Shown here: in pieces, positions 13,574 to 13,599 of the stretch
Layout: each line of letters starts with the position of its first letter
How positions within the stretch are numbered: the first letter of the stretch is position 1
Assembly: GCA_945890735.1 (NCBI GenBank)
Contig: CAMDCZ010000046.1
Span: 1 to 13,599 of the forward strand
Source: Bordetella parapertussis
Lineage (GTDB): Bacteria > Pseudomonadota > Gammaproteobacteria > Burkholderiales > Burkholderiaceae_C
Direction: 5' to 3'
Length of the DNA stretch: 13,599 nucleotides
Notes under the pieces: model-generated
What the model saw: only the letters and a program-made list of their open reading frames with translations
Database searches by the model: none
What the model was told of the DNA's origin: nothing
Translations under genes and position numbers: made by a program

Positions 13574-13599
13574 ATGTTGAAACGTAAATTCTTCTTTTT
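13574..13599 (+). CDS. Possible start of a divergent gene, cut by the window edge
   Basis: ATG at 13574 opens a frame reading MLKRKFFF to the end of the window. The basic then hydrophobic start would suit a signal peptide or membrane protein. AGGCGG at 13563-13568 is a modest ribosome binding site 5 nt upstream. Only eight codons are visible, so this is no more than a hint. Confidence 0.25.

Overview
The window looks like chromosomal DNA of a Betaproteobacterium in the order Burkholderiales, probably a freshwater Comamonadaceae-type organism. The signs are a Bug-family solute receptor inside a catabolic operon, a periplasmic PQQ alcohol dehydrogenase, a Tat-exported molybdenum hydroxylase, moderate G+C and heavy use of TTG for leucine. 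This placement is by protein character and codon style, not by a search. I see no rRNA, tRNA, CRISPR array, insertion sequence or phage gene.

Region 1 (226-2772, +) holds four tightly packed genes for an envelope complex I cannot name. They are a MotA/TolQ/ExbB-type proton-channel subunit, a one-helix ExbD-like partner with an unusual periplasmic beta domain, a small two-helix membrane protein, and a lipoprotein predicted to stay in the inner membrane. The last two genes overlap by 4 nt, and the middle junction has a 1-nt gap.

Region 2 (2860-6051, +) is a periplasmic alcohol-oxidation module. A promoter precedes a PQQ-dependent methanol/ethanol-type dehydrogenase whose active site carries the extra aspartate typical of lanthanide-dependent enzymes. 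A strong terminator follows. Next, with its own putative control region, comes a single protein that joins a XoxJ/MxaJ-like binding domain to a c-type cytochrome. It is a natural candidate for the partner and electron acceptor of the dehydrogenase.

Region 3 (6136-10616, +) is a five-gene catabolic operon: FAD aromatic hydroxylase, isocitrate-lyase/PEP-mutase-family lyase, isochorismatase-like amidohydrolase, Asp/Glu-racemase-superfamily enzyme, and Bug receptor. The order recalls the lower nicotinate pathway (NicC, NicF, NicE), but the ring-cleavage dioxygenase is absent. The racemase-family protein also lacks both cysteines expected of a maleate isomerase, so the substrate is unknown.

Region 4 (10736-13357, -) converges on region 3 across a bidirectional terminator. 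It encodes the small [2Fe-2S] subunit and the large Tat-exported molybdopterin subunit of an isoquinoline-oxidoreductase/aldehyde-dehydrogenase-type enzyme. It could oxidise aldehydes made by the PQQ enzyme, or hydroxylate a heterocycle that feeds the region 3 operon; the window does not decide between these. Upstream lies a repeat-rich control region with four AGGGAAA/TTTCCCT heptamers, and possibly the first codons of a divergent gene at the right edge.
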